From: Brachybacterium sp. FME24
GTDB taxonomy: Bacteria > Actinomycetota > Actinomycetes > Actinomycetales > Dermabacteraceae
Direction of reading: 5' to 3'
Assembly: GCF_014897705.1 (NCBI RefSeq)
Contig: NZ_JABUXV010000005.1
Location: 62,001 to 126,000, forward strand
Length of the DNA: 64,000 nucleotides
In this document: in pieces, positions 33,645 to 42,190 of the stretch
How positions within the stretch are numbered: the stretch's first letter is position 1
How the letters are laid out: the number at the start of each line of letters is the position of its first letter
Made by a program: the position numbers and the translations under genes
Notes under the pieces: generated by a model
The model's input: the letters and a program-made list of their open reading frames with translations, nothing else
Told to the model about the DNA's origin: nothing
Databases searched by the model: none

Positions 33645-34583
33645 ATGACGAAGTCCGCCGCTGCCGAGAGCACCCTGTCACCGCCCGTCGCGCAGCGTGC
33701 CCGCGACCTGGCCACACGTGACGGGGAGCCATCGTTCCCCGCCCAGGATCAACAGCCTCCCGGCCTCACCGCACCCATGCGCCCTGTTCCCGATCACGGT
33801 GAGCACAGCTATGTCGGCCACGGACGTCTGGACGGGCTGACGGCGCTGATCACAGGCGGAGACTCCGGGATCGGGCGCGCGGTCGCGATCGCCTTCGCCC
33901 GCGAGGGTGCCGATGTGGCGATCTCGTACCTCCCCGAGGAGCAGGAGGACGCCGAGGAGACCGGGCGGTGGATCCAGGACGCCGGCCGGCGGGCGCTCCT
34001 GCTCCCCGGCGACATCCGTGAGGAGCAGACCGCGCGTTCCTTGGTCACCCGTACCGTCGAGGAGCTCGACCGCCTCGATATCCTGGTCAACAACGCGGCG
34101 TTCCAGTGGGGCCGGGCGGAGCCCAAGGGCCTGGCAGGCATCGATTCACAGCGCCTGCACCGCACGCTGACGACGAACCTCGAGGCGCTGTTCTGGATCA
34201 CTCAGGAGGCCGCTGGGCACTTGCGGCCGGGCTCCTCGGTGATCAACTGCTCCTCGATCCAGTCCTACGATCCCTCCGTGCCGCTCATGGACTACGCGGC
34301 CACCAAGTCCGCGATCAACAACGTCACCGTGAACCTCGGCGCGGACCTCGGCCCGCAGGGGATTCGCGTCAATGCGGTGGCTCCGGGGCCGATCTGGACC
34401 CCGCTGAACGTGGCGACCCGGGTCAGCGACGACTACGTCGAGTTCGGTGGCAACACGCCGCTGGGGCGGGCCGGTCAACCCGCCGAATGCGCAGGGGCGT
34501 TCGTGTTCCTGGCCAGCCCCGCCGAGGCGAGCTATGTCTCGGGCACCGTGCTGGGCGTCACCGGGGGGCGCCCCGTCTTCTGA
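33645..34583 (+). CDS. SDR-family oxidoreductase (general-stress type)
   Basis: 312-aa short-chain dehydrogenase. An N-terminal extension of about 60 residues (PPGLTAPMRPVPDHGEHSY) as in YhdG/YghA-like stress SDRs precedes the Rossmann fold: TGGDSGIGRA, NNAA, catalytic Ser in NCSSIQSY and YAATK. Start ATG 33645 follows GAAGGAG; an in-frame ATG at 33618 lies 8 bases after TACGGT and could be used on a leaderless transcript. Substrate unknown; this subgroup is often induced by osmotic or oxidative stress. Confidence 0.9.
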   Translation: MTKSAAAESTLSPPVAQRARDLATRDGEPSFPAQDQQPPGLTAPMRPVPDHGEHSYVGHGRLDGLTALITGGDSGIGRAVAIAFAREGADVAISYLPEEQEDAEETGRWIQDAGRRALLLPGDIREEQTARSLVTRTVEELDRLDILVNNAAFQWGRAEPKGLAGIDSQRLHRTLTTNLEALFWITQEAAGHLRPGSSVINCSSIQSYDPSVPLMDYAATKSAINNVTVNLGADLGPQGIRVNAVAPGPIWTPLNVATRVSDDYVEFGGNTPLGRAGQPAECAGAFVFLASPAEASYVSGTVLGVTGGRPVF

Positions 34584-34610
34584 CGCCCGGAGTCCGACCC
34601 GCCAGGGCCT

Positions 34611-35495
34611 TCAGCGGAAGATGATCGTGCGCGTGCCGTCCAGCAGGACCCGGGACTGCGCGAACCAGGTGACCGCCTGGCGCAGGGTCCGCACCTCGGC
34701 GTCCTGACCGATCGCCATCAGTTCCTGCGGGGAGCGGGTGTGGTCCACCCGGATCACGTCCTGTTCGATGATCGGGCCCTCGTCCAGATCGCTGGTGACG
34801 AAGTGGGCGGTTGCGCCGATCTGCTTCACGCCGCGGGCATGCGCCTGGCGGTAGGGGTTGGCGCCCATGAATCCCGGCAGGAACGAATGGTGGATGTTGA
34901 TGCAGCGCCCGGCGAGCTCCGCGCACAACTGCGGCGAGAGGATCTGCATGTAGCGGGCCAGCACCACGAGCTCGATGTCGTGCTCGGCGATCGCCTCGCG
35001 CACGCGCTCCTCGAAGGCGGCCTTCTCGCCGGCAGTCTTCGTGGGCAGGTGCTCGAAGGGCACCTGATGGAAGTCGGCCAGCGGCTCGAGCGTGGGGTGG
35101 TTGGCGAGGATCAGCGGCACCTCGATCGGCAGGTGCCCGGAATCGATCTGGAACAGCAGATCGTTCACGCAGTGCTTCGCCCGGGATCCGAGCACCAGCG
35201 TGCGCAGCGGTCGTCCCACGAGATCGAGTCGGTGCTCGATGCCGAAGCGTGCCAGGACCGGTGCCAGTGCGGCGGTGACCTCGTCAGCCGTCGCGGTGGT
35301 GGACAGCTGCAAGCGCATGTAGAAGCGGTGGGAGCTGCCGCTCTCGAACTGGCGGCTCTCCGTGATGTTGCCACCCACCTCGACGATCGCCCCGGTGACC
35401 GCGTGGACGATGCCGGGTCGGTCCTCGCACACGAAGGTGAGGACGTACTCGACGGCTGGTGCGGGGGCGCTCGGGGCGGCGATCGGACTGCTCAT
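34611..35495 (-). CDS. purU: Formyltetrahydrofolate deformylase
   Basis: Hydrolyses 10-formyl-tetrahydrofolate to formate and tetrahydrofolate, balancing one-carbon pools and feeding formate to PurT-type purine synthesis. 294 aa: N-terminal ACT domain (LTFVCEDRPGIVHAVTG), C-terminal formyltransferase fold with the NIHHSFLPGF motif and catalytic Asp in SDLDEGPII. A 15-residue Ala/Pro-rich start precedes ACT. Minus-strand TAGACT ends 7 bases before the ATG. Convergent with the SDR gene. Confidence 0.95.
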   Translation of the reverse strand: MSSPIAAPSAPAPAVEYVLTFVCEDRPGIVHAVTGAIVEVGGNITESRQFESGSSHRFYMRLQLSTTATADEVTAALAPVLARFGIEHRLDLVGRPLRTLVLGSRAKHCVNDLLFQIDSGHLPIEVPLILANHPTLEPLADFHQVPFEHLPTKTAGEKAAFEERVREAIAEHDIELVVLARYMQILSPQLCAELAGRCINIHHSFLPGFMGANPYRQAHARGVKQIGATAHFVTSDLDEGPIIEQDVIRVDHTRSPQELMAIGQDAEVRTLRQAVTWFAQSRVLLDGTRTIIFR

Positions 35496-35502
35496 GTCGG
35501 GA

Positions 35503-35508
35503 AGTCTA
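35503..35508 (-). promoter_or_regulatory. Leaderless-type -10 box (TAGACT) for purU
   Basis: Minus-strand TAGACT separated from the purU ATG (35495) by 7 bases, leaving no room for a Shine-Dalgarno on the transcript. Confidence 0.5.
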
Positions 35509-35593
35509 GGAGGGTGGCCCTCGCAGTGGTGCTCGCGACCGCAGCGCGGGGCCCTGGAATGGGGCTCACATCACGGCGTTCGTCACCCTGAGA

Positions 35594-35627
35594 CGTGACG
35601 GGCGAGCCATCACCTCTGCCCGTCACG
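35594..35627 (-). terminator. Hairpin spanning the MMPL gene stop
   Basis: Perfect 10-base arms (35594-35603 and 35618-35627) around 14 bases that include the stop codon. Confidence 0.5.
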
Positions 35628-37805
35628 CCACAGCTTGGAGGGCCACCAGATGACCTTCCCGAGGTCCAGCGCCAGAGCGGGCACCAGGAGGGTGCGCACC
35701 ACGAAGGTATCCAGCAGCACACCGAAGGCGACGATGAAGGCGATCTGGGCGAGGAACAGGATCGGGATGACCGCGAGCGCTGCGAACGTCGCGGCGAGGA
35801 CCAGTCCGGCCGAGGTGATGACCCCGCCGGTGACCGCCAGACCTCGCACGATGCCCTCCCGCGTGCCGTGGAGCCGGGATTCCTCACGCACGCGGGTCAT
35901 CAGGAAGATGTTGTAGTCGATCCCGAGAGCGACCAGGAACACGAAACCGTACAGCGGCACCGCCGGGTCCGCGCCGGGGAAGTCGAAGAGATAGGTGAAC
36001 ACGAGGGCGGAGACGCCGATCGCGGTGCCGAAGGACAGCACCGTGGTCGCGATCAGGAGCACCGGGGCCAGGACCGAGCGCAGCAGCGCCATGAGGATCA
36101 GCGCGATGACCACGAGCACCACGGGGATGATCAGGGCCCGGTCATGGGCGCTCGCGTCATTGGTGTCGATCGACGTAGCGGTCACGCCCCCCACGATCCC
36201 CTCGACCTCCGCCTGATCCAGCGCGGCGCGCAGCTCGCGCACAGTCTGCTCGGCGGCAGCTGAGTCGGGGGCGGCGGTCAGGGTGCCCTGGACGAGCACG
36301 TCCCCGTCGACGACTGTCGGTTCCGGTGCCGGGGGCCCGGGAGGACCCTGGGCCCCGATGCCCTCCGCCGTCACGGATGCCGAGCCGCTGGGGGAGTCCG
36401 CGGCGGTCACCGCGACAGAGTCGATGCCGTCCTCGGCGAGCAGCACGTCCGCCGCGTCCTGCAGGCCCTCCTCGCCGACGATGATCTGCACGGGGCTGCC
36501 GGCGCCGGCCGGGAAGTGCTCCCCGAGCTCGGCCTGTCCCTCGCGGGCGGAGGACGCGCCGAGCACGAGGTCGGATTGCGGGATGCCGTCGGCCTTCAGC
36601 TGGAGAGTGCCCACGCAGCCCACAGCGAGGATCAGCGCGGTGAGAATCCAGAGCCGGCGGGGCCTACGGGCGACCACTGCCGCGACCTTCCCCCACACAC
36701 CGTGATCGCCCACGGTGGAAGCGGCGTCCCCGGCCGAGGGGTCGAACCGCGGGCGGCGCGGCCAGAAGGCGGCGCGCCCGGCTACGTACAGAAGGGCGGG
36801 CAGGAACGTCAGGGCGGCGAGCATCGCGAAGACGATCCCGATCGCGGCGACAGGTCCGAGGGTGCTGTTGGACTTCAGGTCGGACAGCAGCAGGCACAGC
36901 AGTCCTGCGATGACGGTACCGCCGGAGGCGGCCACCGGTTCGATGGTGCCGCGCAGTGCGGCGACGGTGGCAGGCCACCTGCCCTCACGGTGTCGCAGCT
37001 CGTCCCGATATCGGGCTACATAGAGCAGGGAGTAGTCCGTGGCGGCGCCGATGACCAGGATGAACAGGATGCCCTGGGTCTGTCCGCTCAGCAGAAGAAG
37101 GTCCGCTGCCGCGAGATGCCAGATCACCAGCAGCGCCGCGCACAGGGCGAACATGCTCGTGCACAGCACGATGACGGGAAGCAGCAGGGAGCGGTAGACG
37201 ACGACGAGGATGACCAGTACCGCGGCGAGGGCCACGCCCAGCAGGAGACCGTCGATGCCGGCGAAGGCCGCGCCGAGGTCCGCGGAGAACCCGGCGGGAC
37301 CGGTGACATACGCGGTCAGGCCCTGGGGCAGGTCGTTCGCGAGCTCGGCATCGAGCTGACCGACGACCTCGCCGATGTCCGCGTCGGCGTCGACCGGAAC
37401 GAACACCTGGACCGCCAGGCCGTCCTCGGAGGGGATCGGCGGGGAGATCTCCTCGACCACACCCTCGAGACCGGCGAGCGCCTCGGTGGCATCGGTCAGC
37501 GCGGCCAGCTCGTCCTCGGTGAGCTCGCTGTCGGAGCTGATCACGACGATCGCGGGGATCGCCTCGGATCCGGTGAACTCTGCGGCGACCTCCTGCACCT
37601 GCGTGGCCTCCGCCGACTCGGGGAGGTACGCGGTGCGATCGTTGGAGGAGACCTCATCGACCCGTCCGAAATAGGGCCCGCCGATGCCTGCCGCAGCCAG
37701 CCACACCAGGATCAGGACAGCAGGCAGCAGGGCCCGCAGCAGTCGTGGCACGCGTGGCGCGGAGCGTCGGTGTGTGGGATTCGACGACGAGGGCGAGGCG
37801 GTCAT
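35610..37805 (-). CDS. MMPL/RND-family exporter
   Basis: 731-aa membrane transporter with two repeats, each one helix plus a periplasmic-like soluble loop (about residues 45-170 and 400-515) followed by five helices. Typical MMPL elements: FILVIGAATDYSLLYVARYR and LVALGIDYNIFLMTRVREE, whose Asp-Tyr pairs relay protons. Substrates of the family are lipids or small hydrophobic drugs. The ATG is preceded by AAGGA. Divergently arranged with a MarR regulator across a 104-base gap carrying an operator-like repeat, so it is probably a substrate-inducible efflux pump. Confidence 0.93.
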   Translation of the reverse strand: MTASPSSSNPTHRRSAPRVPRLLRALLPAVLILVWLAAAGIGGPYFGRVDEVSSNDRTAYLPESAEATQVQEVAAEFTGSEAIPAIVVISSDSELTEDELAALTDATEALAGLEGVVEEISPPIPSEDGLAVQVFVPVDADADIGEVVGQLDAELANDLPQGLTAYVTGPAGFSADLGAAFAGIDGLLLGVALAAVLVILVVVYRSLLLPVIVLCTSMFALCAALLVIWHLAAADLLLLSGQTQGILFILVIGAATDYSLLYVARYRDELRHREGRWPATVAALRGTIEPVAASGGTVIAGLLCLLLSDLKSNSTLGPVAAIGIVFAMLAALTFLPALLYVAGRAAFWPRRPRFDPSAGDAASTVGDHGVWGKVAAVVARRPRRLWILTALILAVGCVGTLQLKADGIPQSDLVLGASSAREGQAELGEHFPAGAGSPVQIIVGEEGLQDAADVLLAEDGIDSVAVTAADSPSGSASVTAEGIGAQGPPGPPAPEPTVVDGDVLVQGTLTAAPDSAAAEQTVRELRAALDQAEVEGIVGGVTATSIDTNDASAHDRALIIPVVLVVIALILMALLRSVLAPVLLIATTVLSFGTAIGVSALVFTYLFDFPGADPAVPLYGFVFLVALGIDYNIFLMTRVREESRLHGTREGIVRGLAVTGGVITSAGLVLAATFAALAVIPILFLAQIAFIVAFGVLLDTFVVRTLLVPALALDLGKVIWWPSKLWRDGQR

Positions 37806-37869
37806 GGCGGTTCCTTCGGGAGCAGAGTGGGCCGCGAGCAGTATCGCATCCCTCGCTAGCCTAACTAGA

Positions 37870-37882
37870 TACCTGGGAGGTA
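37870..37882. promoter_or_regulatory. MarR operator-like palindrome TACCTgggAGGTA
   Basis: Perfect 5-base arms around GGG in the MMPL-marR divergent region, 28 bases before the marR start and 65 before the MMPL start. Two CTAG motifs (37856-37859, 37865-37868) lie alongside. The likely binding site of the adjacent MarR protein; inferred. Confidence 0.55.
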
Positions 37883-37896
37883 AAGCACTTCGGGGA

Positions 37897-37902
37897 TACC
37901 AT
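37897..37902 (+). promoter_or_regulatory. Leaderless-type -10 box (TACCAT) for the marR gene
   Basis: TACCAT ends 7 bases before ATG 37910; the operator-like palindrome lies in the position of the spacer/-35 region, so bound repressor would block RNA polymerase. Confidence 0.4.
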
Positions 37903-37909
37903 TGAGCCT

Positions 37910-38509
37910 ATGACCAGTCCCGAGCGCGACGATGCGGAGCCTCGAGCCCTCCCCTCCGTGTACACCGTCGCGGGCAGCGATCCGCACTCCGAGCTGGTGG
38001 ACCGAACCGGAATGAGTGCGGCGGACATCGCTTCGATCGACGAGCTGATGGCGGCCCTCGTGCACCTGCGGGCAGCGGAGAAGGAGCTCTCCGAGGCGTC
38101 ACTGCGGTACATGAAGCTGGGCGAGACCGATATGCGGGCCCTGCACTTCCTCATCGTCTGCGAGAACACCGGAACCCTTGCCACTCCGAGCGCCATCGCC
38201 CAGCATCTCGGGATCTCCAGCGCGTCCACCACCAAGCTGCTGGATCGGCTCGAGAGCGGGGGGCATATCCACCGTGAGCAGCACCCCTCGGACCGCCGGG
38301 CGCTCGCGATCGTCATCGAGCCCTCCACCCGTTCCGTCGCCATGCGGACCGTCGGCGCTCAGCAGGCACGCCGCGTCCACGCCGCGCGCCGCCTCACCCT
38401 CGAGGAGCGCGGCACCGTGACCGCGTTCCTCGAGGACATGACCGCTGAGATCTCGGTCGAGGGGATCGAGTGGTTCGACGGGCCGACGGAGGACGCCGGC
38501 ACCGGCTGA
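37910..38509 (+). CDS. MarR-family transcriptional regulator
   Basis: 199-aa winged helix-turn-helix protein. The DNA-binding core is clear: PSAIAQHLGISSASTTKLLDRLESGGHI followed by the wing HPSDRRALAIVI. N-terminal extension of about 35 residues. Transcribed away from the MMPL exporter; presumably represses it and itself in the absence of a ligand. Confidence 0.92.
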   Translation: MTSPERDDAEPRALPSVYTVAGSDPHSELVDRTGMSAADIASIDELMAALVHLRAAEKELSEASLRYMKLGETDMRALHFLIVCENTGTLATPSAIAQHLGISSASTTKLLDRLESGGHIHREQHPSDRRALAIVIEPSTRSVAMRTVGAQQARRVHAARRLTLEERGTVTAFLEDMTAEISVEGIEWFDGPTEDAGTG

Positions 38510-38536
38510 GCCCTGCGGCGCCCGCCTCAGCGGTGC
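38499..38536. terminator. Imperfect hairpin between marR and OYE genes
   Basis: Arms 38499-38510 and 38526-38536 pair with one bulged base; spans the 17-base gap between convergent stops. Confidence 0.4.
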
Positions 38537-39606
38537 GCGCGGGCGTACTGGGACGGGATGTGCGGCTCGGCGTACCGGACGGCGCGTGCGGCCCGCAGCG
38601 GGAAGTTGGGGTCGCGCAGCAACTCGCGCCCGACGAGCACGACGTCTGCCAGTCCGGTCGCGACGATCTGCTCAGCCTGGAACGGCTCGTCGATCATGCC
38701 CACGGCGCCGGTGGGTACGCCACTTGCCGTACGGACCGCAGTCGCGAGCGGCACCTGGTACCCGGGCCCGACGGGGATCGGCGCAGGGGTGTAGTTCCCT
38801 CCGCTGGAGATGTCGAGCATATCGACGCCGTGCTCACGCAGCCACGCTCCGACCTGCCCCACTTCCTGAACGGTCAGACCGTCTTCGAGCCAGTCGGTTC
38901 CGGACAGGCGCACCAGCATCGGCATCGCGTCGCCGATCTCGGCCCGGACCGCGTCCACGACGCGCAGCAGCAACCGGGCGCGGTTCTCGAGCGAACCGCC
39001 GTATTCGTCCTCACGCTGGTTCGACAGGGGTGAGAGGAACTCGTGCAGCAGGTAGCCGTGGGCGCCATGAATCTCGACCAGGTCGAAACCGGCCTCGACC
39101 GCGCGGCGTGCGGAGTCGGTGAAGGCGGTGACGACTTCGTCGAGCCCCGCAGCGTCCAATGCTCGGGGCACATCCAGCCCCGGGAAGGCGAGGGCGGAGG
39201 GGCCGGCGGTCTCCCAGCCGCCTTCGTCCGCGGTGAGACTGCCGGAGCCGCCGGTGCCCCATTCCGGATGGGTGGAAGCCTTGCGGCCGGCGTGGGCGAG
39301 CTGGATGCCCATCGCGGCGCCCTGGCTGTGGGCGAGCTCGACGATCGGAGCGAGTGCGTCGCGCTGGGCGTCGTTCCATAGGCCCAGGTCCTGCGGGGCG
39401 ATGCGGCCTTCGGGGACGACCCCGGTCGCCTCGACGATGATCGCGCCGGCCCCGCCACGGGCGAGGGACCCGTAGTGCATGAGGTGCCAGGACGTCGCGA
39501 TGCCATCTCGGTCGTGGACCGAGTACTGGCACATCGGCGGCGCCCAGATCCGGTTGCGGACCTCGAGGTCTCGCAAGGTGATCGGGGTGAAGAGTGCGTG
39601 CGTCAT
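38527..39606 (-). CDS. NADH:flavin oxidoreductase, YqjM-type old yellow enzyme
   Basis: 359-aa FMN-dependent ene-reductase that reduces activated C=C bonds or nitro compounds with NADPH. TIM barrel with YqjM-class marks: redox-tuning Cys26 in PPMCQYSV, substrate-binding His pair in EIHGAHGYLLHEFLSP, and the NRARLLL/FMN phosphate region near the C-terminus (GMIDEPFQAEQIV, LVGRELL). ATG preceded by GAGGAAA. Divergent from a LysR regulator across 131 bases, its probable controller. Confidence 0.95.
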   Translation of the reverse strand: MTHALFTPITLRDLEVRNRIWAPPMCQYSVHDRDGIATSWHLMHYGSLARGGAGAIIVEATGVVPEGRIAPQDLGLWNDAQRDALAPIVELAHSQGAAMGIQLAHAGRKASTHPEWGTGGSGSLTADEGGWETAGPSALAFPGLDVPRALDAAGLDEVVTAFTDSARRAVEAGFDLVEIHGAHGYLLHEFLSPLSNQREDEYGGSLENRARLLLRVVDAVRAEIGDAMPMLVRLSGTDWLEDGLTVQEVGQVGAWLREHGVDMLDISSGGNYTPAPIPVGPGYQVPLATAVRTASGVPTGAVGMIDEPFQAEQIVATGLADVVLVGRELLRDPNFPLRAARAVRYAEPHIPSQYARAHR

Positions 39607-39690
39607 GCGGGTGTTTCCTCTCGAGCTGCGGCGTCGTGCGATGCCCCGAATCTACGCGGAAGAGATATCGGAGAACCAATAGCAGGACCG

Positions 39691-39713
39691 ATCGGCATCA
39701 TCAGGTTGCCGAT
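39691..39713. promoter_or_regulatory. LysR-type operator candidate ATCGGCA-N9-TGCCGAT
   Basis: Perfect 7-base arms with a 9-base spacer lie midway between the divergent OYE and LysR genes. It includes a T-N11-A arrangement typical of LysR sites. A minus-strand TAGATT (39649-39654) may be the OYE -10. Confidence 0.55.
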
Positions 39714-39725
39714 GGGAGGGCGGAG

Positions 39726-39731
39726 TATTAT
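39726..39731 (+). promoter_or_regulatory. Leaderless-type -10 box (TATTAT) for the lysR gene
   Basis: TATTAT, 5 of 6 to consensus, ends 6 bases before ATG 39738. Confidence 0.55.
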
Positions 39732-39737
39732 CGGGCG

Positions 39738-40733
39738 ATGAGCACAACTCGCACTCCTTCCCGCGAGATGGTGGCGGATGCCGCTCCCGTCCCTCGCAGC
39801 AGCGCCGGCGCTGATCTCAACCTGCTGCGTACCTTCCTGGCCGTCTACCGTGCCGGGACGTTCACCGCCGCGGCCCCGGCTCTCGGACTGTCGCAGCCCA
39901 CGGTGACCGCGCAGATCAGGGCTCTCGAGAAGCACACCGGTCGTCGGCTGTTCGAGCGCCGCGCACGCGGGGTCGAACCGACGACCTACGCCCGGGGGCT
40001 TGCGGTGCGGGTCGCCGAGGCCCTGGACTCTCTCGCAGCGATCGACGACGAGAGCTGCTCGGCGGGCGGGCGGCCCGCCCCCGTGCACCTCGCCGGGCCG
40101 TCGGAACTGATGTGCACGAGAGTCCTGCCCGCGATCGCGCCCTTGGTGGCCGATGGTGTTCAGGTCCGCATCCAGGAGGGAGTGACCGAGCAACTGCTCG
40201 ACGGGCTGCGCGAGGGTCAGCACGACCTCGTAATCACGACCCGCCGGCCCCGCGGGGGCAGCTTGGAGTCATTCCCGCTCGCGGATGAGGAGTACCTGCT
40301 GGTCGCCTCTCCGAGGTGGGCCGACTGGCTGCATGAGGAGCGGGGTGACCAGGAGCTGTGCCAGGGCCTGCGCGATGTGCCCCTGGTCAGCTACGCCGAC
40401 GACATGCCGATCGTGCGCCGCTACTGGCGGTCGGTGTTCGGCCGCCAGCACCCGCCGATCGGGCCCGCACTCACGGTGCCGAACCTGCATGACGTCGTCG
40501 CGGCCGTCGCTCGCGGCGCCGGCTACAGCGTCGTCCCGCGCTCCCTGTGCATGGAGCATCTCGCCACCGGGCGGCTGATCGCACTCGATGATCCGTGCGA
40601 CGGGCCGTTGAACACACTCTTCCTGGTGCAGCGACCGGGTGCCGGGTCCAATCCGGCCACCGCGCGCGTGCGCGAGGCGCTGCGCACCGATGCCCTGTGC
40701 TGGGATACCCCGCTCCCGACCCTCAAGCAGTGA
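39738..40733 (+). CDS. LysR-family transcriptional regulator
   Basis: 331-aa LysR regulator: N-terminal helix-turn-helix (LNLLRTFLAVYRAGTFTAAA, then LSQPTVTAQIRALE) after a 25-residue extension, and a periplasmic-binding-like effector domain. Start ATG 39738 is placed by the TATTAT box 6 bases upstream. It is divergent from the ene-reductase, its most likely target; the ectoine-type operon starts 197 bases downstream on the same strand and may be a second target. Effector unknown. Confidence 0.93.
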   Translation: MSTTRTPSREMVADAAPVPRSSAGADLNLLRTFLAVYRAGTFTAAAPALGLSQPTVTAQIRALEKHTGRRLFERRARGVEPTTYARGLAVRVAEALDSLAAIDDESCSAGGRPAPVHLAGPSELMCTRVLPAIAPLVADGVQVRIQEGVTEQLLDGLREGQHDLVITTRRPRGGSLESFPLADEEYLLVASPRWADWLHEERGDQELCQGLRDVPLVSYADDMPIVRRYWRSVFGRQHPPIGPALTVPNLHDVVAAVARGAGYSVVPRSLCMEHLATGRLIALDDPCDGPLNTLFLVQRPGAGSNPATARVREALRTDALCWDTPLPTLKQ

Positions 40734-40851
40734 CGACCTACCGCCTGGTCGGCTCGGTGACCTGCATCGGGATGGGAGGGCTGGCGACGCCGCGAGGTGG
40801 GGCTTGACGGGGTGCGACGCGACAGGTGAAAGTCAGCACACCGGTCCATGC

Positions 40852-40880
40852 TTGCCAGATGGGGCGATCTTCGCTATGAG
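40852..40880 (+). promoter_or_regulatory. Promoter candidate for the ectoine-degradation operon
   Basis: TTGCCA (40852-40857), 17-base spacer, TATGAG (40875-40880): the best -35/-10 pair seen in the window. It lies 50 bases before GTG 40931. The 40734-40930 gap holds nothing else evident. Confidence 0.5.
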
Positions 40881-40930
40881 GGCCGGGCATGGAGATCGAG
40901 GTCGCCTCCTCCCGTGAAGAGAGGTCTCCT

Positions 40931-42190
40931 GTGGACACCACCGTTTTCGAAGAGCACGAGTCCATCATCCGCGGCTACTGCCGCAATTACCCCACAGTCT
41001 TCGCCTCGGCGTCGAACGCGCGTCAGGTCGACGAGGACGGGAAGTCGTACCTCGACTTCTTCGCGGGCGCCGGTGTGTTGAATTTCGGGCACAACAACCC
41101 CCGCATGAAGGACGCGCTGATCGCCTTCCTGCAGGCGGACGGGGTCGCGCACAGCCTGGACACCTACACCACCACGAAGCGAGACTTCATCGCTCGGTTC
41201 CAGGAGGTCGTGCTCGCGCCGCGCGGGATGAACCACCGCATGCAATTCATGGGCCCCACCGGATCCAACGCGGTGGAGGCAGCACTGAAGCTGGCCCGTC
41301 GCGCCACCGGACGGCGGGAGATCGTGGCGTTCAGCCACGGCTTCCACGGCATGACCCTGGGCTCCCTCGCCGCGACCGCGAATCATGCCTTCCGGCAGTG
41401 GGCCGGCGTCCCGCTGACGGACGTGGTGCGCCTGCCTTTCGAGACCGCCCCCGGCGGCGCCACGGGGGTCGCCGAGTACGCGGCCGCTCTGCGTGATGCT
41501 TCCAGCGGCGTGACCGCCCCGGCGGCGTTCCTGATCGAACCGATCCAGGCCGAGGGCGGCGTCAACGTCGCGAGCCGGGAATGGCTGCACGAGGTGCAGG
41601 ATCTGGCGCGGGAGGTCGGCGCGCTGTTCATCATCGACGACATCCAGGCCGCTGTCGGCCGTACCGGGAGCTACTTCTCCTTCGACGGGATGGACCTGGA
41701 TCCGGACATCATCACCCTCGCGAAGGGGCTCGGCGGCTTCGGCACCCCGATCGCGATGAACCTCAACAAGCCCGAGGTCGACGACCACTGGTCACCGGGT
41801 GCCCACACCGGCACCTTCCGCGGGCAGGGCCTGTCCTTCGTCGCGGGCACCGTGGCGCTGGACTACTTCACCGACGAGGCCTTCCTCGCCGGGGTCCTGG
41901 CCAAGGGGGAGGTGATGCGTGAACGGCTGGAGCGGATCGCGTCGGCCCATCCCGACCGCGGCTGGACGGTGCGTGGTCGCGGAATGATGCAGGGGCTGGA
42001 CACCGGGGACGGAGCCTACGCCAAGCGGGTCCAGCAGGAGTGCTTCGAGCGTGGCCTGCTGATCGGCCCGTGCGGGACGGAGGGCCGGGTCATCAAGCTG
42101 ATCCCGCCGCTGACGATCCCGGAGGACGAGCTCGCCGAGGGGCTCGACCTGCTCGAGCAGGCCCTCGACGCTGCGATGGACAGCGTCTGA
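40931..42190 (+). CDS. Diaminobutyrate-2-oxoglutarate aminotransferase (DoeD/EctB-like)
   Basis: Class III PLP aminotransferase, 419 aa, closely resembling EctB/DoeD: FFAGAGVLNFGHNNP, MGPTGSNAVEAALKLARRATG, FIIDDIQAAVGRTG, PLP Lys265 in ITLAKGLGGFG, and HTGTFRGQ. EctB makes 2,4-diaminobutyrate from aspartate semialdehyde; DoeD runs the reverse step in ectoine catabolism. The absence of ectA and ectC, and the following hydrolase and dehydrogenase, favour the catabolic role. GTG 40931 (AGAGAGG upstream) matches the family start; ATG 40889 would add 14 residues. The stop overlaps the next start by one base. Confidence 0.9.
   Translation: MDTTVFEEHESIIRGYCRNYPTVFASASNARQVDEDGKSYLDFFAGAGVLNFGHNNPRMKDALIAFLQADGVAHSLDTYTTTKRDFIARFQEVVLAPRGMNHRMQFMGPTGSNAVEAALKLARRATGRREIVAFSHGFHGMTLGSLAATANHAFRQWAGVPLTDVVRLPFETAPGGATGVAEYAAALRDASSGVTAPAAFLIEPIQAEGGVNVASREWLHEVQDLAREVGALFIIDDIQAAVGRTGSYFSFDGMDLDPDIITLAKGLGGFGTPIAMNLNKPEVDDHWSPGAHTGTFRGQGLSFVAGTVALDYFTDEAFLAGVLAKGEVMRERLERIASAHPDRGWTVRGRGMMQGLDTGDGAYAKRVQQECFERGLLIGPCGTEGRVIKLIPPLTIPEDELAEGLDLLEQALDAAMDSV

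Noticed and set aside
40931..42190. EctB-like gene as part of ectoine biosynthesis
   Set aside because: ectA, ectC and ectD are absent and the coupled genes encode a hydrolase and a dehydrogenase, which fits catabolism.
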